Positions 20,201 through 28,489 of a stretch of DNA of 64,000 nucleotides are shown one piece after another (within the stretch, counting starts at the first letter, position 1; each line of letters starts with the position of its first letter). Source of the stretch: Pseudomonas botevensis (GTDB lineage Bacteria; Pseudomonadota; Gammaproteobacteria; Pseudomonadales; Pseudomonadaceae); contig NZ_JAHTKI010000001.1 of assembly GCF_019145475.1 (NCBI RefSeq), positions 248,001 to 312,000 on the forward strand. The letters run 5' to 3'. The notes under the pieces were generated by a model. It saw only the letters and a list, made by a program, of their open reading frames with translations, was not told the origin of the DNA and made no database searches. The translations under genes were made by a program, and so were the position numbers.

Positions 20201-20821
20201 AGCACCAGCGACGTGGCGATCAGCGACTTCCGCGAGTTCTTCAAGGCTCAAGGCATCGCCGACCGTTTCTTCGACACCTACATGCGTCCGTTCGTGAGCG
20301 GTGATCCGGGCAACTACCGGATGCGCAGCGTCGACGGTCACAGCCTGCCGGTGTCCAAGGTCTACCTCGACCAGATGGCCGCCGCGCTGACGATTCGCCA
20401 GAGCTTCTTCTCGATCAACCCGGCCGAGCCGACCGTGCAGTTCAAACTGGAGCCGTACACCCTCGATCCGGCGGTCAGCCGTTCCGAGTTCAAGTTCGGC
20501 GACAAGGTCATGGAATACCGCCACGGCCCGATTCTGCCGATGTCGTTCAAATGGCCGACCGATGCTGAAGACGGTCGTACCAGTCTGGTCATGGACAAAA
20601 TGGCCGGTCGCCCGATCGGTATCGAGAAGAACTCCGGCCCATGGTCGCTGTTCCGTCTGTTCGACCTGATGCAGACCGAGTACCTGACCGGTCGCGACGT
20701 GCTGGTGCTGAAAGCCGATGTGGGTGGCCTGCGCGCCAACTACCTGCTGACCAGCCAGCGCACGCCGAACCCGTTCGACATGGGCGTGCTGCGTACCTTC
20801 CGTATGCCGGTGCAGCTCTGA
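17282..20821 (+). CDS. tssM: T6SS inner-membrane channel protein TssM (IcmF)
   Basis: A 1179-residue protein with two N-terminal transmembrane helices (~residues 15-75), a cytoplasmic NTPase-like domain with Walker A GPQASGKTSL and the DTAGRY element, a third transmembrane segment near residues 445-465, then a long periplasmic region ending in the IcmF C-terminal beta domain that contacts TssJ. ATG at 17282 follows a GGGACG site; upstream in-frame codons overlap tssL. Walker A is intact, suggesting nucleotide binding. The stop overlaps the phosphatase start (TGATG). Confidence 0.97.
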   Translation: MKKFFKKVGAFLRQTWVWTLLLVLFVALLVWFVGPLLAVDDYKFWEGSTSRLLTISVLFLIWGLTMVFVSWRAGVRKKAVEATEDGQDRIRREELIDEEQKELKARFKDALKTLKTSSLYRGRSERWRSDLPWYLLIGPQASGKTSLLDFSGLEFPINKIDRKLTRDTLGTRHCDWYFADHGVLIDTAGRYTTQADSEVDGSAWTTLLELLRKRRRGRPLNGVLVTIPVEILTGGSEQEMETLSRQVRARLQDVYQKLHVDVPVYLVLSKADKLLGFDEFFDQLTREESDQVLGTSFRKDQVGTDVAVLRGEFEELLRRLNSQVIMRMHSERDTQRRGRILDFPHQLGQIGERLCLFVDMAFTGNRYQRATQLRGFYLTSAPHLTQEMDSTTAGIGASLGMNAGVLPTLRSGRSRFIHHLLSQVIFPEADLAGLDKRERSRIHWGQRALYVGALAALALFGMLWAGGFSANYERLENLRNLAQSWTQQRSALSPRDDAMGVLKTLDTSYAATQVFPKKGDVSYHERGGLYQGEDVNPLVREAYERELEKQLLPRVATLLEGQIRANMKDRERLLNSLRAYLMLNMKDRRDPAWLKDWIATDWSLRYTGNTAVQNGLNTHLERLLKQPFIYPLNDQLVAQARQVLRSESLANVVYRMLREQARNLPEYRFSQHLGPQGSLFVGTDYVIPGFYTQQGYQQYFSVQGSALVTDILRDNWVLGEGAGISDMDLRRLMVELEQLYFRDYANYWSEAVGQVALPPISDAGEGAEQLAGLTSANSPVLALLTEVRENTRFPVVADPVDEAGDAADALAGQKGKLGKVGKLASAVADKASALAVAKNLPDTAKKSLQRRFEPLHKLLDDNNGPAADLTPALSALNDLQLQLASLARSSSPEQAAFELAKTRMSGQRDALTNLRNASGRLPRPLSVWFNVLAEDSWRLVLNDAYQYLNGRYQNELYSVYGKTISKRYPFSASSTSDVAISDFREFFKAQGIADRFFDTYMRPFVSGDPGNYRMRSVDGHSLPVSKVYLDQMAAALTIRQSFFSINPAEPTVQFKLEPYTLDPAVSRSEFKFGDKVMEYRHGPILPMSFKWPTDAEDGRTSLVMDKMAGRPIGIEKNSGPWSLFRLFDLMQTEYLTGRDVLVLKADVGGLRANYLLTSQRTPNPFDMGVLRTFRMPVQL

Positions 20822-21549
20822 TGCTGGTGGCCAGTCCCTGGCGCAGCGCGGCGCGTACCGACCCGGGCAAGGTGCGGGCGCGCAACGAGGATGCCTTCCT
20901 TGACTCCCCACAGCATGGGCTGTGGGTGGTCGCGGACGGCATGGGCGGTCATCAGCGTGGCGACATCGCCAGCCAGTTGATCGTCGCCAGCCTGGCTGAA
21001 CTGCCGCAGCAGGATGATTTCGACGAACGCCTCAAAGCCATCCGCCAGTGCCTGCACTGGCTGAACCGGCGCCTGGGGCAGGAGTTGACCGTCACCGCCG
21101 GGCGTCACGACAGCATCATGGGCAGCACCGTCGTGGCGCTGCTGGTGGACGGCAATCGCGCGGCCTGCATCTGGGCCGGCGACAGCCGCTGCTATATGTG
21201 GCGCGGTCAGCGGTTGTATCAGCTGTCCAAGGATCACTCGCTGCAGCAGCAACTGATCGACGAGCAACAGATGAGCGTCGAGCAGGCGGCGGCGCACCCG
21301 GCAGCACAGGCGTTGACCCGTGCGGTCGGTGCGGCGGAACAACTGACCCTGGATGTGCTGGAACTGGAGGTGTATCCGGGTGATGTGTTCCTGCTCTGCA
21401 GCGATGGTCTGTACCAGGGGCTGAGCAGCGATGCCATGGGTAACGCCCTGAGTCTGAGTGCGCCGCATGTGGCGCTGGAACGTCTGTTCGATGGTGCCCT
21501 GCGCGGTTCCGCGCGGGACAACCTGACTGCCGTGGTGATCCGCCAATGA
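20821..21549 (+). CDS. stp1: PP2C-type Ser/Thr phosphatase of the T6SS (PppA/Stp1)
   Basis: A 242-residue soluble PP2C phosphatase. Metal-binding motifs are present: RNEDAFLD near residue 22, VVADGMGGH near residue 38, a GDSRCYMW element and a C-terminal DNLTAVVI. It should reverse phosphorylation by the adjacent kinase, with the FHA protein as likely reader or substrate; the three form the threonine phosphorylation switch known from Pseudomonas T6SS. Start and stop overlap neighbours by 1 and 4 bp, so expression is coupled. Confidence 0.93.
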   Translation: MLVASPWRSAARTDPGKVRARNEDAFLDSPQHGLWVVADGMGGHQRGDIASQLIVASLAELPQQDDFDERLKAIRQCLHWLNRRLGQELTVTAGRHDSIMGSTVVALLVDGNRAACIWAGDSRCYMWRGQRLYQLSKDHSLQQQLIDEQQMSVEQAAAHPAAQALTRAVGAAEQLTLDVLELEVYPGDVFLLCSDGLYQGLSSDAMGNALSLSAPHVALERLFDGALRGSARDNLTAVVIRQ

Positions 21550-22547
21550 GTGAAATCGAATCGCCGATCGATGACTTGCTGATGAGCGAAGAGCAGGCCA
21601 ACAACCTGACCTACTTCGCCTTCGCCAAGGCCAATCAAGCAGAACCTTTGCTGGCACCGACCAAGGCCAGCATCGGTGCGCTGCCGGACGTCCTCGCCGG
21701 CCGCTACCACCTCGAGCGCCTGCTCGGGGCCGGCGGCATGGGCGCCGTTTACCGGGCACGGGATCTGCTGCACGAGCAGTTTGGCGATCCCGATCCTTAC
21801 ATCGCGCTGAAAATCCTCAGCGAAGAATTTGCCGAGTCGCCGGACGCCAGTGCCTTGCTCTACAGCGAGTTCGCCCTGACCCGACGCCTGCGCCACGACA
21901 ACGTGCTGCGACCGCACACGTTCGAAGTGGACACCGACTGCCAGCGGGCCTTCATCACCATGGAACTGATGCGTGGCCTGACCCTGGACAAATTGCTCTG
22001 CGAGCGGCCCCTGGGGCTGCCGTGGAAAGAATTGCGCGACATCGTGTTGCCGCTGCTCGACGCGCTGGCCTACGCCCACCGTCGCGGTGTGCTGCACGGT
22101 GACATGAAACCGAGCAACGTGATGCTCAGCGAAGACGGCGTGCGCCTGTTTGACTTCGGCCTCGGCCAGGCCGAAGAGGGCATCCTGCCCGGCCTGCCGC
22201 ACCTGAGCCGCGAGCGCTTCAACGCCTGGACCCCGGGCTACGCCGCCCCCGAACTGCTTGAGGGCCAACCGCTGTCGGCCAGCGCGGACGTGTACGGCGT
22301 GGCCTGCGTGATCTATGAACTGGCGGGCGGCAAACACCCCTTCCGCCGCCTGCCCTCGACCCAGGCCCGCGACGAGCACCTGGAGCGCGAGCTGCAAGCC
22401 CCGCGCAACCTGCCCGGACACTGCTGGCCGGCGCTGCGCACGGCGCTGAGTTTCAACGCGGCAGACCGCAACATCACGGCTCAACAATTGCGTGACGCCA
22501 TGGGCGCCACTTCGTCCTGGCTGCAACGTCTGCGACTCGGGGCGTAA
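21546..22547 (+). CDS. stk1: Hanks-type Ser/Thr protein kinase of the T6SS (PpkA/Stk1)
   Basis: A 333-residue cytoplasmic kinase without a transmembrane or sensor domain, like Stk1 of HSI-II. Motifs: glycine loop LLGAGGMGAVYRARD (~residues 58-72), ALKIL lysine, catalytic loop LHGDMKPSNVML and DFG in RLFDFGLGQ. The usual arginine before the catalytic aspartate (HRD) is glycine here, so it is a non-RD kinase that may not need activation-loop phosphorylation. A loop insertion rich in acidic residues lies between the glycine loop and the lysine. Starts inside the phosphatase gene. Confidence 0.93.
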   Translation: MSEIESPIDDLLMSEEQANNLTYFAFAKANQAEPLLAPTKASIGALPDVLAGRYHLERLLGAGGMGAVYRARDLLHEQFGDPDPYIALKILSEEFAESPDASALLYSEFALTRRLRHDNVLRPHTFEVDTDCQRAFITMELMRGLTLDKLLCERPLGLPWKELRDIVLPLLDALAYAHRRGVLHGDMKPSNVMLSEDGVRLFDFGLGQAEEGILPGLPHLSRERFNAWTPGYAAPELLEGQPLSASADVYGVACVIYELAGGKHPFRRLPSTQARDEHLERELQAPRNLPGHCWPALRTALSFNAADRNITAQQLRDAMGATSSWLQRLRLGA

Positions 22548-22575
22548 CGGATGACATTCGAACAGGGAGCACTCT

Positions 22576-24612
22576 ATGTTCAACCCAGCTAACGAAACCC
22601 ACTTCAGCCTGACGGTCGAGGACTACACCAGCGATCTGCAAGTGCTGTCGTTCACCGGCACCGAAGGCATCAGCCAGCCGTTTCGTTTCGACCTGGAACT
22701 GGTCAGTGAAAACCCCGACCTGGATCTGGAAAAACTCCTGCACAAGCAGGCGTTCCTTGCGCTCGATCCGCAAGGCTCCGGCATTCATGGCCAGATCTAC
22801 CGCGTTGCCCAGGGCGATGCCGGCAAGCGCCTGACCCGCTACAAAGTCTCGCTGGTGCCGCAGCTGCAATACCTGCATCACCGCACCAACCAGCGCATCT
22901 ACCAGCAGATGTCGGCGCCGAAAATCATCGCGCTGATCCTCGATGAGCACGGCATCAAGTCCAACGCCTACAGCTTCCAGCTGAGCCAGCCGTGCCCGGA
23001 CCGCGACTATTGCGTGCAGTACGACGAAACCGACCTGCACTTCGTCCAGCGCCTGTGCGAGGAGGAGGGTATCCACTACCACTTCCAGCACAGCGAAAAA
23101 TCCCACCTGCTGGTGTTTGGCGACGACCAGACCGTGTTCCCCAACCTCGGCCAGCCAACGGCCTACGTGCAGGGCAGCGGCATGGTCGCCGAAGAGCCGG
23201 TGATCAAAGGCTTCAAGCTGCGTCTGGAAACCCGCACCAGCCGCACCACGCGCCGCGACTACGACTTCGAAAAGCCGCGCCTGCAAATGGAAGCGGCGTA
23301 CAAACCGGACGGCGAAAGCACTGAACCGGATCTCGAAGACTACGATTACCCCGGCCGCTTCATCGACCGCGCGCGCGGCAAGTTCCTCAGCCAGCGCGCC
23401 CTCGAACGCCACCGCGCCGACTATCGTCAGGCCGAAGGTCGCGGTGACCAGACCAAACTGGTCAGCGGCCACTTCATGGAAATGTCCGACCACCCGCGCA
23501 GCGAGTGGAACGACCTGTGGCTGCTCACCGAAATCTTCCACGAAGGCAAGCAGCCGCAAGTCCTCGAAGAGTCGGTGACCAGCGACACCACCGACAACAA
23601 GGACGACTTCCACCAGGGCTACCGCAACACCTTCCTCGCCACCCCGTGGGACGTGTTCTACCGCCCGGCCCTGGAACATCCGAAACCCCGCGTCCTCGGC
23701 AGCCAGACCGCCATGGTCACCGGCCCCAAAGGCGAAGAAATCCACTGCGACCAATACGGCCGCGTCAAAGTGCAATTCCACTGGGACCGCGAAGGCCTGG
23801 CCGACGACAAAACCAGCTGCTGGCTGCGCGTCTCCAGCGCCTGGGCCGGCGACCGCTACGGCGCCATCTCCATCCCGCGCATCGGCATGGAAGTCCTCGT
23901 CACCTTCCTCGAAGGCGACCCCGACCAACCCCTCGTCACCGGCTGCCTGTACCACAAGGAAAACCCGGTGCCCTACGCCTTGCCGGCGAACAAAACCCGC
24001 AGCGTCTTCAAAACCCTCAGCTCCCCTGGCGGCGGTGGCTACAACGAACTGCGCATCGAAGACAAAAAAGGCGCCGAACAAATCTTCATCCACGCCCAGC
24101 GCGACTGGGATGAAAACATCGAGCACGACCAGAAGATCCGCGTCGGCAATGAACGCCACGACACCGTGGTGAAGAACACCTACACCGAGCTCAAGGCCGA
24201 AGAACACCGCACCACCATCTCCGATCGCAAGGTCGAAGCACGCTCGGACGACCACCTCACGGTTGGGCAGAACCAGCACGTGAAACTCGGCACGGCGCAG
24301 CTGACCAGCGTCGGGAAAGAGATCCACCTCAAGGCCGGAGACAAAATCGTGATCGAGGCCGGCACGGAACTGACCGTGTTGGGGGGCGGGAGCTTTATCA
24401 AGCTTGATGGCGGTGGCGTGACGGTGGTTGGACCGGTGGTGAAGATTAATGCTGGCGGTTCGGCTGGTTCGGGCACCGGGATTGGGATCAAGCCGCCGGT
24501 GCTGCCGGGGGCGGCGGATAAGGATAAGGCGGGGAGTTTGATGGATCAGGCGTTGTTGAATGCGCCGCCTGAGAAGGTTAAGCCGACAGTTGATTACCCT
24601 TTCTCGCTTTGA
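22576..24612 (+). CDS. vgrG: T6SS spike protein VgrG
   Basis: A 678-residue VgrG: gp27-like hub (residues ~1-380), gp5-like OB fold (~390-470, with the KVQFHWDREG motif) and a C-terminal beta-helix of repeated short strands (~500-620). A final tail of ~45 residues (rich in G and P, ending near DYPFSL) carries no enzymatic domain and may be the docking site for the next gene product. It sits 28 bp after the kinase with a GGGAGC site. Codon use is as GC-rich as the operon until the last ~200 bp, after which composition falls into the AT-rich effector gene. Confidence 0.97.
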   Translation: MFNPANETHFSLTVEDYTSDLQVLSFTGTEGISQPFRFDLELVSENPDLDLEKLLHKQAFLALDPQGSGIHGQIYRVAQGDAGKRLTRYKVSLVPQLQYLHHRTNQRIYQQMSAPKIIALILDEHGIKSNAYSFQLSQPCPDRDYCVQYDETDLHFVQRLCEEEGIHYHFQHSEKSHLLVFGDDQTVFPNLGQPTAYVQGSGMVAEEPVIKGFKLRLETRTSRTTRRDYDFEKPRLQMEAAYKPDGESTEPDLEDYDYPGRFIDRARGKFLSQRALERHRADYRQAEGRGDQTKLVSGHFMEMSDHPRSEWNDLWLLTEIFHEGKQPQVLEESVTSDTTDNKDDFHQGYRNTFLATPWDVFYRPALEHPKPRVLGSQTAMVTGPKGEEIHCDQYGRVKVQFHWDREGLADDKTSCWLRVSSAWAGDRYGAISIPRIGMEVLVTFLEGDPDQPLVTGCLYHKENPVPYALPANKTRSVFKTLSSPGGGGYNELRIEDKKGAEQIFIHAQRDWDENIEHDQKIRVGNERHDTVVKNTYTELKAEEHRTTISDRKVEARSDDHLTVGQNQHVKLGTAQLTSVGKEIHLKAGDKIVIEAGTELTVLGGGSFIKLDGGGVTVVGPVVKINAGGSAGSGTGIGIKPPVLPGAADKDKAGSLMDQALLNAPPEKVKPTVDYPFSL

Positions 24613-24652
24613 GCGGACGGACTAGCGTCAATATGAACAAGGAATTTTTTGA

Positions 24653-27082
24653 ATGATCATTAGCCCTCCATTTCTTCCTGCTCCGGTAGCGGGAGAAACC
24701 GACGATGCTTATCTGGCACGAGCCATGGTTGGCGGTATTCCCGGTGATGGTGGTTATCCGTTGAGCTTTGATCTCAATTGGCATGGCGGCATTCATTTAA
24801 CGGCACCCCAAGAAGGGGGGAAAGCACTGCCTGTACGTGCGGTTTCTGATGGAAAGTTAGCTTATTGCAGGAAGCCAACTATCGAGAGCAGTGCCGATCA
24901 GGACCATCCATTGCGATATCGCAATAAGTGGACAGACGATGGTTGCGTTGTTATTCGTCACGAAACTGAAATCGGAGAAGGTGCCAAAGCGAAAATAGTT
25001 TTCTATTCGATATACATGCACCTATCTAAAATAAATCTGATAAGTTCTGTTGTGGGTGATCCTATCTATCGTATGGACTCTATTGGAGAGGCGGGAGATG
25101 TATACGGCGAAAAAAATAGAATCCATTTCGAAATTGTGGCAGATGATAGTCAAATAGAGAATATCGTCGGTCGCAAAGAAAGAGAACTGAAGTTTCAAAC
25201 TGCTGAGGGGCGAAAGGATAGCTTTTGGGGGGATACGTACTTTTTTATTCCGACTGAAGTTCTAGTATACGAAAAGCCCCCGCAAAATTTATTAGCTATA
25301 CAAAATAATTTTCAAGTCATTTATCGTTGTCCCGCTATGCCGGCGGGCCCGGCTAAAATCGAAGAGGCTGGAGAGGGAGAGGTATCAGGCGGTGAGTCAA
25401 ACCTGGTTAATGGGTATGAATGGGCATTAGCATCTGAATTGCAGAATGGTATGTTTGTTCAAATGAGCTATGTTCGCGGTCAATGTAAGACTAGAACTCT
25501 CACTCATTCAGGATTCGAACTAGGACTCTACACTGAACCCGCAGATTATGAGTACCGATTATACAAAACTGCGAGTGATACATATCCACAGTCTCCTAGT
25601 GCCGGTTTCGAACTGCTGCGGTTCGGTCGCGTCCTAGGTGAGGACCGTCTTCAGCCTGTTGATGCTGCTCATTGGCGCCAAATAAAGATTCCCGCGAAGG
25701 TGGGAGAAGAAGCGAAAATTGGTTGGGTTAACCTTAACCACCCGTCGATCACAAAATTCAGTGATGCAGACTTTCCTCATTGGCAAGGATGGAATTTGGT
25801 TGATGATGACAGAGATTCTGACAGTCATTGTCAGTCACCATTTGTTCGACAGATATTATCTTTAGATATTAATAAGGTTGTCTCGGACAATACTGATGCA
25901 GTGGGTATTGCAACATCTGCCGCATACGATTCTCTTTCACAGGAGCAAAAGTTACAGCTGTCGGAGCGGTATGTAGCGGAGCGTAATTTAAGTCAGGCCA
26001 GATTGGAGTCGCCTGAAATCCAGACTCGGATTAAGCGACTTGTATGCAAGTTTCCAAGTGAATGGTGCAAAAATGACTTTGACGCCCGCTATGATTGGTT
26101 ACTTAAGGTCGCGGAAAATGGTCCGATGCCACAGGATGTATATGATAAGTTGAAAAGGCATCAACAAGCACTAGGTTTTTGGGAAGAGGCAAAAATCGAA
26201 GGTGTGGAAACTAAGCATTGGCATTTTCCACCTAAAGAGTTTATTTCGGCATTCAGAAAATGCGGTTGGATGAAAGCAGAGGAAATGACTCAATGTATGC
26301 CGCGCCGATTATTTCACTTGCATAATTCGAACTTCGATGTGGTGAATCTGAGTTGGGCTGCCGCATATAAGATTATCAAAGAGTGGTCCGACTCTTTTAA
26401 TCTGGCGACCAGACGATATGGACTTGCTCCGAGCAAACTGCGCGTATTACATTTTTTAGCTCACGTAATTCCAGAAACAGCGAATTTGCGGTTGGTGAAA
26501 GAGGTTGGTGGAGAAAATCAATCGTATAATCCGTATTATGGTAGGGGATTGATTCAACTTACATGGTTGGCAAATTATAAGCTTTATGGGAATTTTAGAA
26601 GGCTTAGTACTCCAAGCACGCCTCAGAAGTTTCATGAGCTCGGTTGGGATCCTGATGTGTTAATAGCGCGAAATGTTTCAGGTGATCATAACTATAAAAA
26701 CTGTGCGGATAGTGCATGTTTTTACATAGTGCAAAAGAAAAATATGCTTAGCCACTTAGATGCTGGTATCCAGCAAAGCGATGCCATTGCGGCTAGTCGC
26801 GATGTAAATGGTAATGTGTCAATTCAGAACTTGAACGGTTTAGATGCTCGTTTGCAGTCTGTAATTTATCTGAAGCACATACTTTTGGATTATCCAAGAG
26901 TAAGTGATACGCAAAGTCTGACATTTGAGTGGCGTAGAAGTAGTCAGAAGGAGCCTGTCCTGGACGAGAATGGTCATCCTGTCATGATTCCCCAAACGCC
27001 GCCTAAACCACCTATTGTGAAAAAGAAATTCTATCTCGTTACGCATACTATCAATGTTTCGCTGCTTCACCAGAAGCCATAA
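24653..27082 (+). CDS. VgrG-linked cell-wall effector: degenerate M23 domain plus GH19/lysozyme-like domain
   Basis: An 809-residue AT-rich gene 40 bp behind vgrG. Residues ~35-175 resemble an M23 peptidase (LNWHGGIHL, ALPVRAVSDGKL, YMHLSKI, then RIHFEIVAD). The usual HxGxD aspartate is histidine and the first histidine of HLH is arginine, so activity is doubtful. Residues ~595-745 resemble GH19 chitinase/lysozyme domains (HVIPETANLR with a candidate catalytic Glu, YYGRGLIQLTWLANY). A middle region includes SH3-like strands (IGWVNLN). No signal peptide, as expected for T6SS cargo. The likely role is cleaving rival peptidoglycan; which domain is active is inference. Confidence 0.8.
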   Translation: MIISPPFLPAPVAGETDDAYLARAMVGGIPGDGGYPLSFDLNWHGGIHLTAPQEGGKALPVRAVSDGKLAYCRKPTIESSADQDHPLRYRNKWTDDGCVVIRHETEIGEGAKAKIVFYSIYMHLSKINLISSVVGDPIYRMDSIGEAGDVYGEKNRIHFEIVADDSQIENIVGRKERELKFQTAEGRKDSFWGDTYFFIPTEVLVYEKPPQNLLAIQNNFQVIYRCPAMPAGPAKIEEAGEGEVSGGESNLVNGYEWALASELQNGMFVQMSYVRGQCKTRTLTHSGFELGLYTEPADYEYRLYKTASDTYPQSPSAGFELLRFGRVLGEDRLQPVDAAHWRQIKIPAKVGEEAKIGWVNLNHPSITKFSDADFPHWQGWNLVDDDRDSDSHCQSPFVRQILSLDINKVVSDNTDAVGIATSAAYDSLSQEQKLQLSERYVAERNLSQARLESPEIQTRIKRLVCKFPSEWCKNDFDARYDWLLKVAENGPMPQDVYDKLKRHQQALGFWEEAKIEGVETKHWHFPPKEFISAFRKCGWMKAEEMTQCMPRRLFHLHNSNFDVVNLSWAAAYKIIKEWSDSFNLATRRYGLAPSKLRVLHFLAHVIPETANLRLVKEVGGENQSYNPYYGRGLIQLTWLANYKLYGNFRRLSTPSTPQKFHELGWDPDVLIARNVSGDHNYKNCADSACFYIVQKKNMLSHLDAGIQQSDAIAASRDVNGNVSIQNLNGLDARLQSVIYLKHILLDYPRVSDTQSLTFEWRRSSQKEPVLDENGHPVMIPQTPPKPPIVKKKFYLVTHTINVSLLHQKP

Positions 27083-27091
27083 GGAGTTGAT

Positions 27092-27517
27092 GTGAAAAAA
27101 TTACTAGTGCTTATTATGGGAATGGTTCCGTTTTCTGCGTATTGCGAAGTTGCGTCGGAGTCGCTTTGTTTTGAGTCTTCAGGTGGTGGCAAGATCAAGT
27201 TTGAGTTGAGAACTTATTCTGATGTCTCTGCTCATTGGTTTGGTGGTTTTGTTAAATATATTAATTCAAAGCAGCCAATATCCTTGGTTTTGAAAAATGT
27301 GGAACGCGAAGAGTTGGATTCTCAAGCGCCCGTACAGCTGACGCGAACTTGGTCGGAGGTGTTAGAAGGGAAAATAACAGGTGAGTATGAAATGATCAGT
27401 CAAGGCGGAAATATAGTATCGATGACGTACAAAAAAAATAATGGTAAGGAGTATTCTTTTGGCTTTGACTCGACAGCTGGAGTTTCGGGAGATGGAGGTT
27501 GTGAATGGGAAAATTAA
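27092..27517 (+). CDS. Exported candidate immunity protein for the preceding effector
   Basis: A 141-residue protein starting GTG 9 bp after the effector stop, with an AAGGAG ribosome site. A Sec signal peptide (MKKLLVLIMGMVPFSAYC) sends it to the periplasm, where a peptidoglycan hydrolase would act on the producer or its kin. The mature part is probably a small beta protein, with two cysteines (in SLCFES and near the end in GGCEW) able to form a disulfide. It shares the low GC of the effector gene. No family recognised; immunity is inferred from position, export and composition. Confidence 0.65.
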   Translation: MKKLLVLIMGMVPFSAYCEVASESLCFESSGGGKIKFELRTYSDVSAHWFGGFVKYINSKQPISLVLKNVEREELDSQAPVQLTRTWSEVLEGKITGEYEMISQGGNIVSMTYKKNNGKEYSFGFDSTAGVSGDGGCEWEN

Positions 27518-27521
27518 GTTG

Positions 27522-27590
27522 ATCAAAGTCAAAGGGGTCCAGAAAAGGTGACAGATTTAGTTGAGAAAAGGGTGACAGACTTATTTGTGA
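27522..27590 (+). repeat. Imperfect tandem repeat resembling IS200/RAYT element end
   Basis: Between the candidate immunity gene and the LprI-type gene are two copies of a motif close to AAAAGGTGACAGATTTA (second copy AAAAGGGTGACAGACTTA), preceded by GTCAAAGGGGTC. Similar stretches flank IS200-like REP-associated transposase genes in Pseudomonas, as I recall. No transposase frame remains here, so this is at most a remnant marking an old insertion or recombination boundary. Confidence 0.35.
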
Positions 27591-27703
27591 TGTTGCGCTC
27601 AGTGGCTTTGACTTTGGTGCGGTTTTCAAATAGATCTGTTCCGTATGTTTAGATTAAAACAGGTTCAAGTGCGCTGTTGGAATTCTGCGGATATCAAGGA
27701 ATT

Positions 27704-28453
27704 ATGATTTTTAGATTTAGTCTTGTTTTGGCTTTTTCTTTGCTGTCTTCGGTTGTGAAAGCAGAGGGAACTATGGTTGCAACCGTGCTTCAGGCGGATT
27801 TTTCCAAAGATCCTGAAGTACGACTGCTCGTGAGGGTTGTAGACATAGGATTTGGGCCAGATGCTCCGTCCATGGCCCTTCGTAAAGAGTGTCTGGCGAG
27901 GGTGAAGTCGACCGACCGTCCCGTCCCGGACCCATGTTTTTCGATTGAAATCACCGAGAGCAAAAAGCAACGGTCCATCGTTCGTCAAACGCTGCTGAAT
28001 GATCCTCAGCGCTCAACCGACCCGATCTATCTGGAAATTGTCTACCAATCTGAAGTCAGTGCGAGCGATCCGACCAATCATTATGGGCGCTCTGCCCGGC
28101 TGAAAATTGAAGAGAACGGTTTCTACAATTGGAACAACGAAACCAAGCAGGCGTTGGCGGACGTTGTGTGGCCAACTACGTCGAGTGGGGCGCTTGATCT
28201 GGTTGTGACGGATACGGATGCACTGCTCAACCTCGTTTACCGGGAGCGCATGGAACGGTTGGATGAAAATGCACGGAAAGGCCTGAGAGAAACCCAAAGG
28301 GCTTGGATGAAATTTCGCGATGCGGAATGTCTGCCTGAGCCGAAATCGTCTAAATCGGTTTTCGGGGAATGGTCGAACTCCTGCTTGATTCGCGCGACGA
28401 TAGAGCGAGCCCGTCAATTGGCTATGGCTCCGGACAAGAAAACAGTGAACTAA
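27704..28453 (+). CDS. Exported protein with C-terminal LprI/DUF1311 lysozyme-inhibitor domain
   Basis: A 249-residue protein. The ATG at 27704 with AAGGA six bases upstream is preferred over a TTG at 27677. Signal peptide to about residue 20 (cleavage near VKAEG). Residues ~170-240 match the LprI pattern: LNLVYRERMERL, then LRETQRAWMKFRDAEC and a second cysteine in WSNSCLIRATIERA. LprI-family proteins are periplasmic or surface lysozyme inhibitors. The N-terminal ~145 residues are unrecognised. With a lysozyme-like T6SS effector 600 bp upstream, a protective role against muramidases is a reasonable guess. Confidence 0.72.
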   Translation: MIFRFSLVLAFSLLSSVVKAEGTMVATVLQADFSKDPEVRLLVRVVDIGFGPDAPSMALRKECLARVKSTDRPVPDPCFSIEITESKKQRSIVRQTLLNDPQRSTDPIYLEIVYQSEVSASDPTNHYGRSARLKIEENGFYNWNNETKQALADVVWPTTSSGALDLVVTDTDALLNLVYRERMERLDENARKGLRETQRAWMKFRDAECLPEPKSSKSVFGEWSNSCLIRATIERARQLAMAPDKKTVN

Positions 28454-28489
28454 AGCATTTGATCAGCAGGTTTATGGAGTGGGTGAGTC

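Noticed and set aside
17141-20911. A 1256-codon open frame on the minus strand opposite tssM
   Set aside because: It is the mirror frame of a GC-rich gene with strong third-position bias; its protein is low-complexity (Q, R, V, A, H rich), and tssM on the other strand is a clear family member. The same applies to other long antisense frames, for example 1619-3649, 10095-11540, 11464-13212 and 22474-24327.
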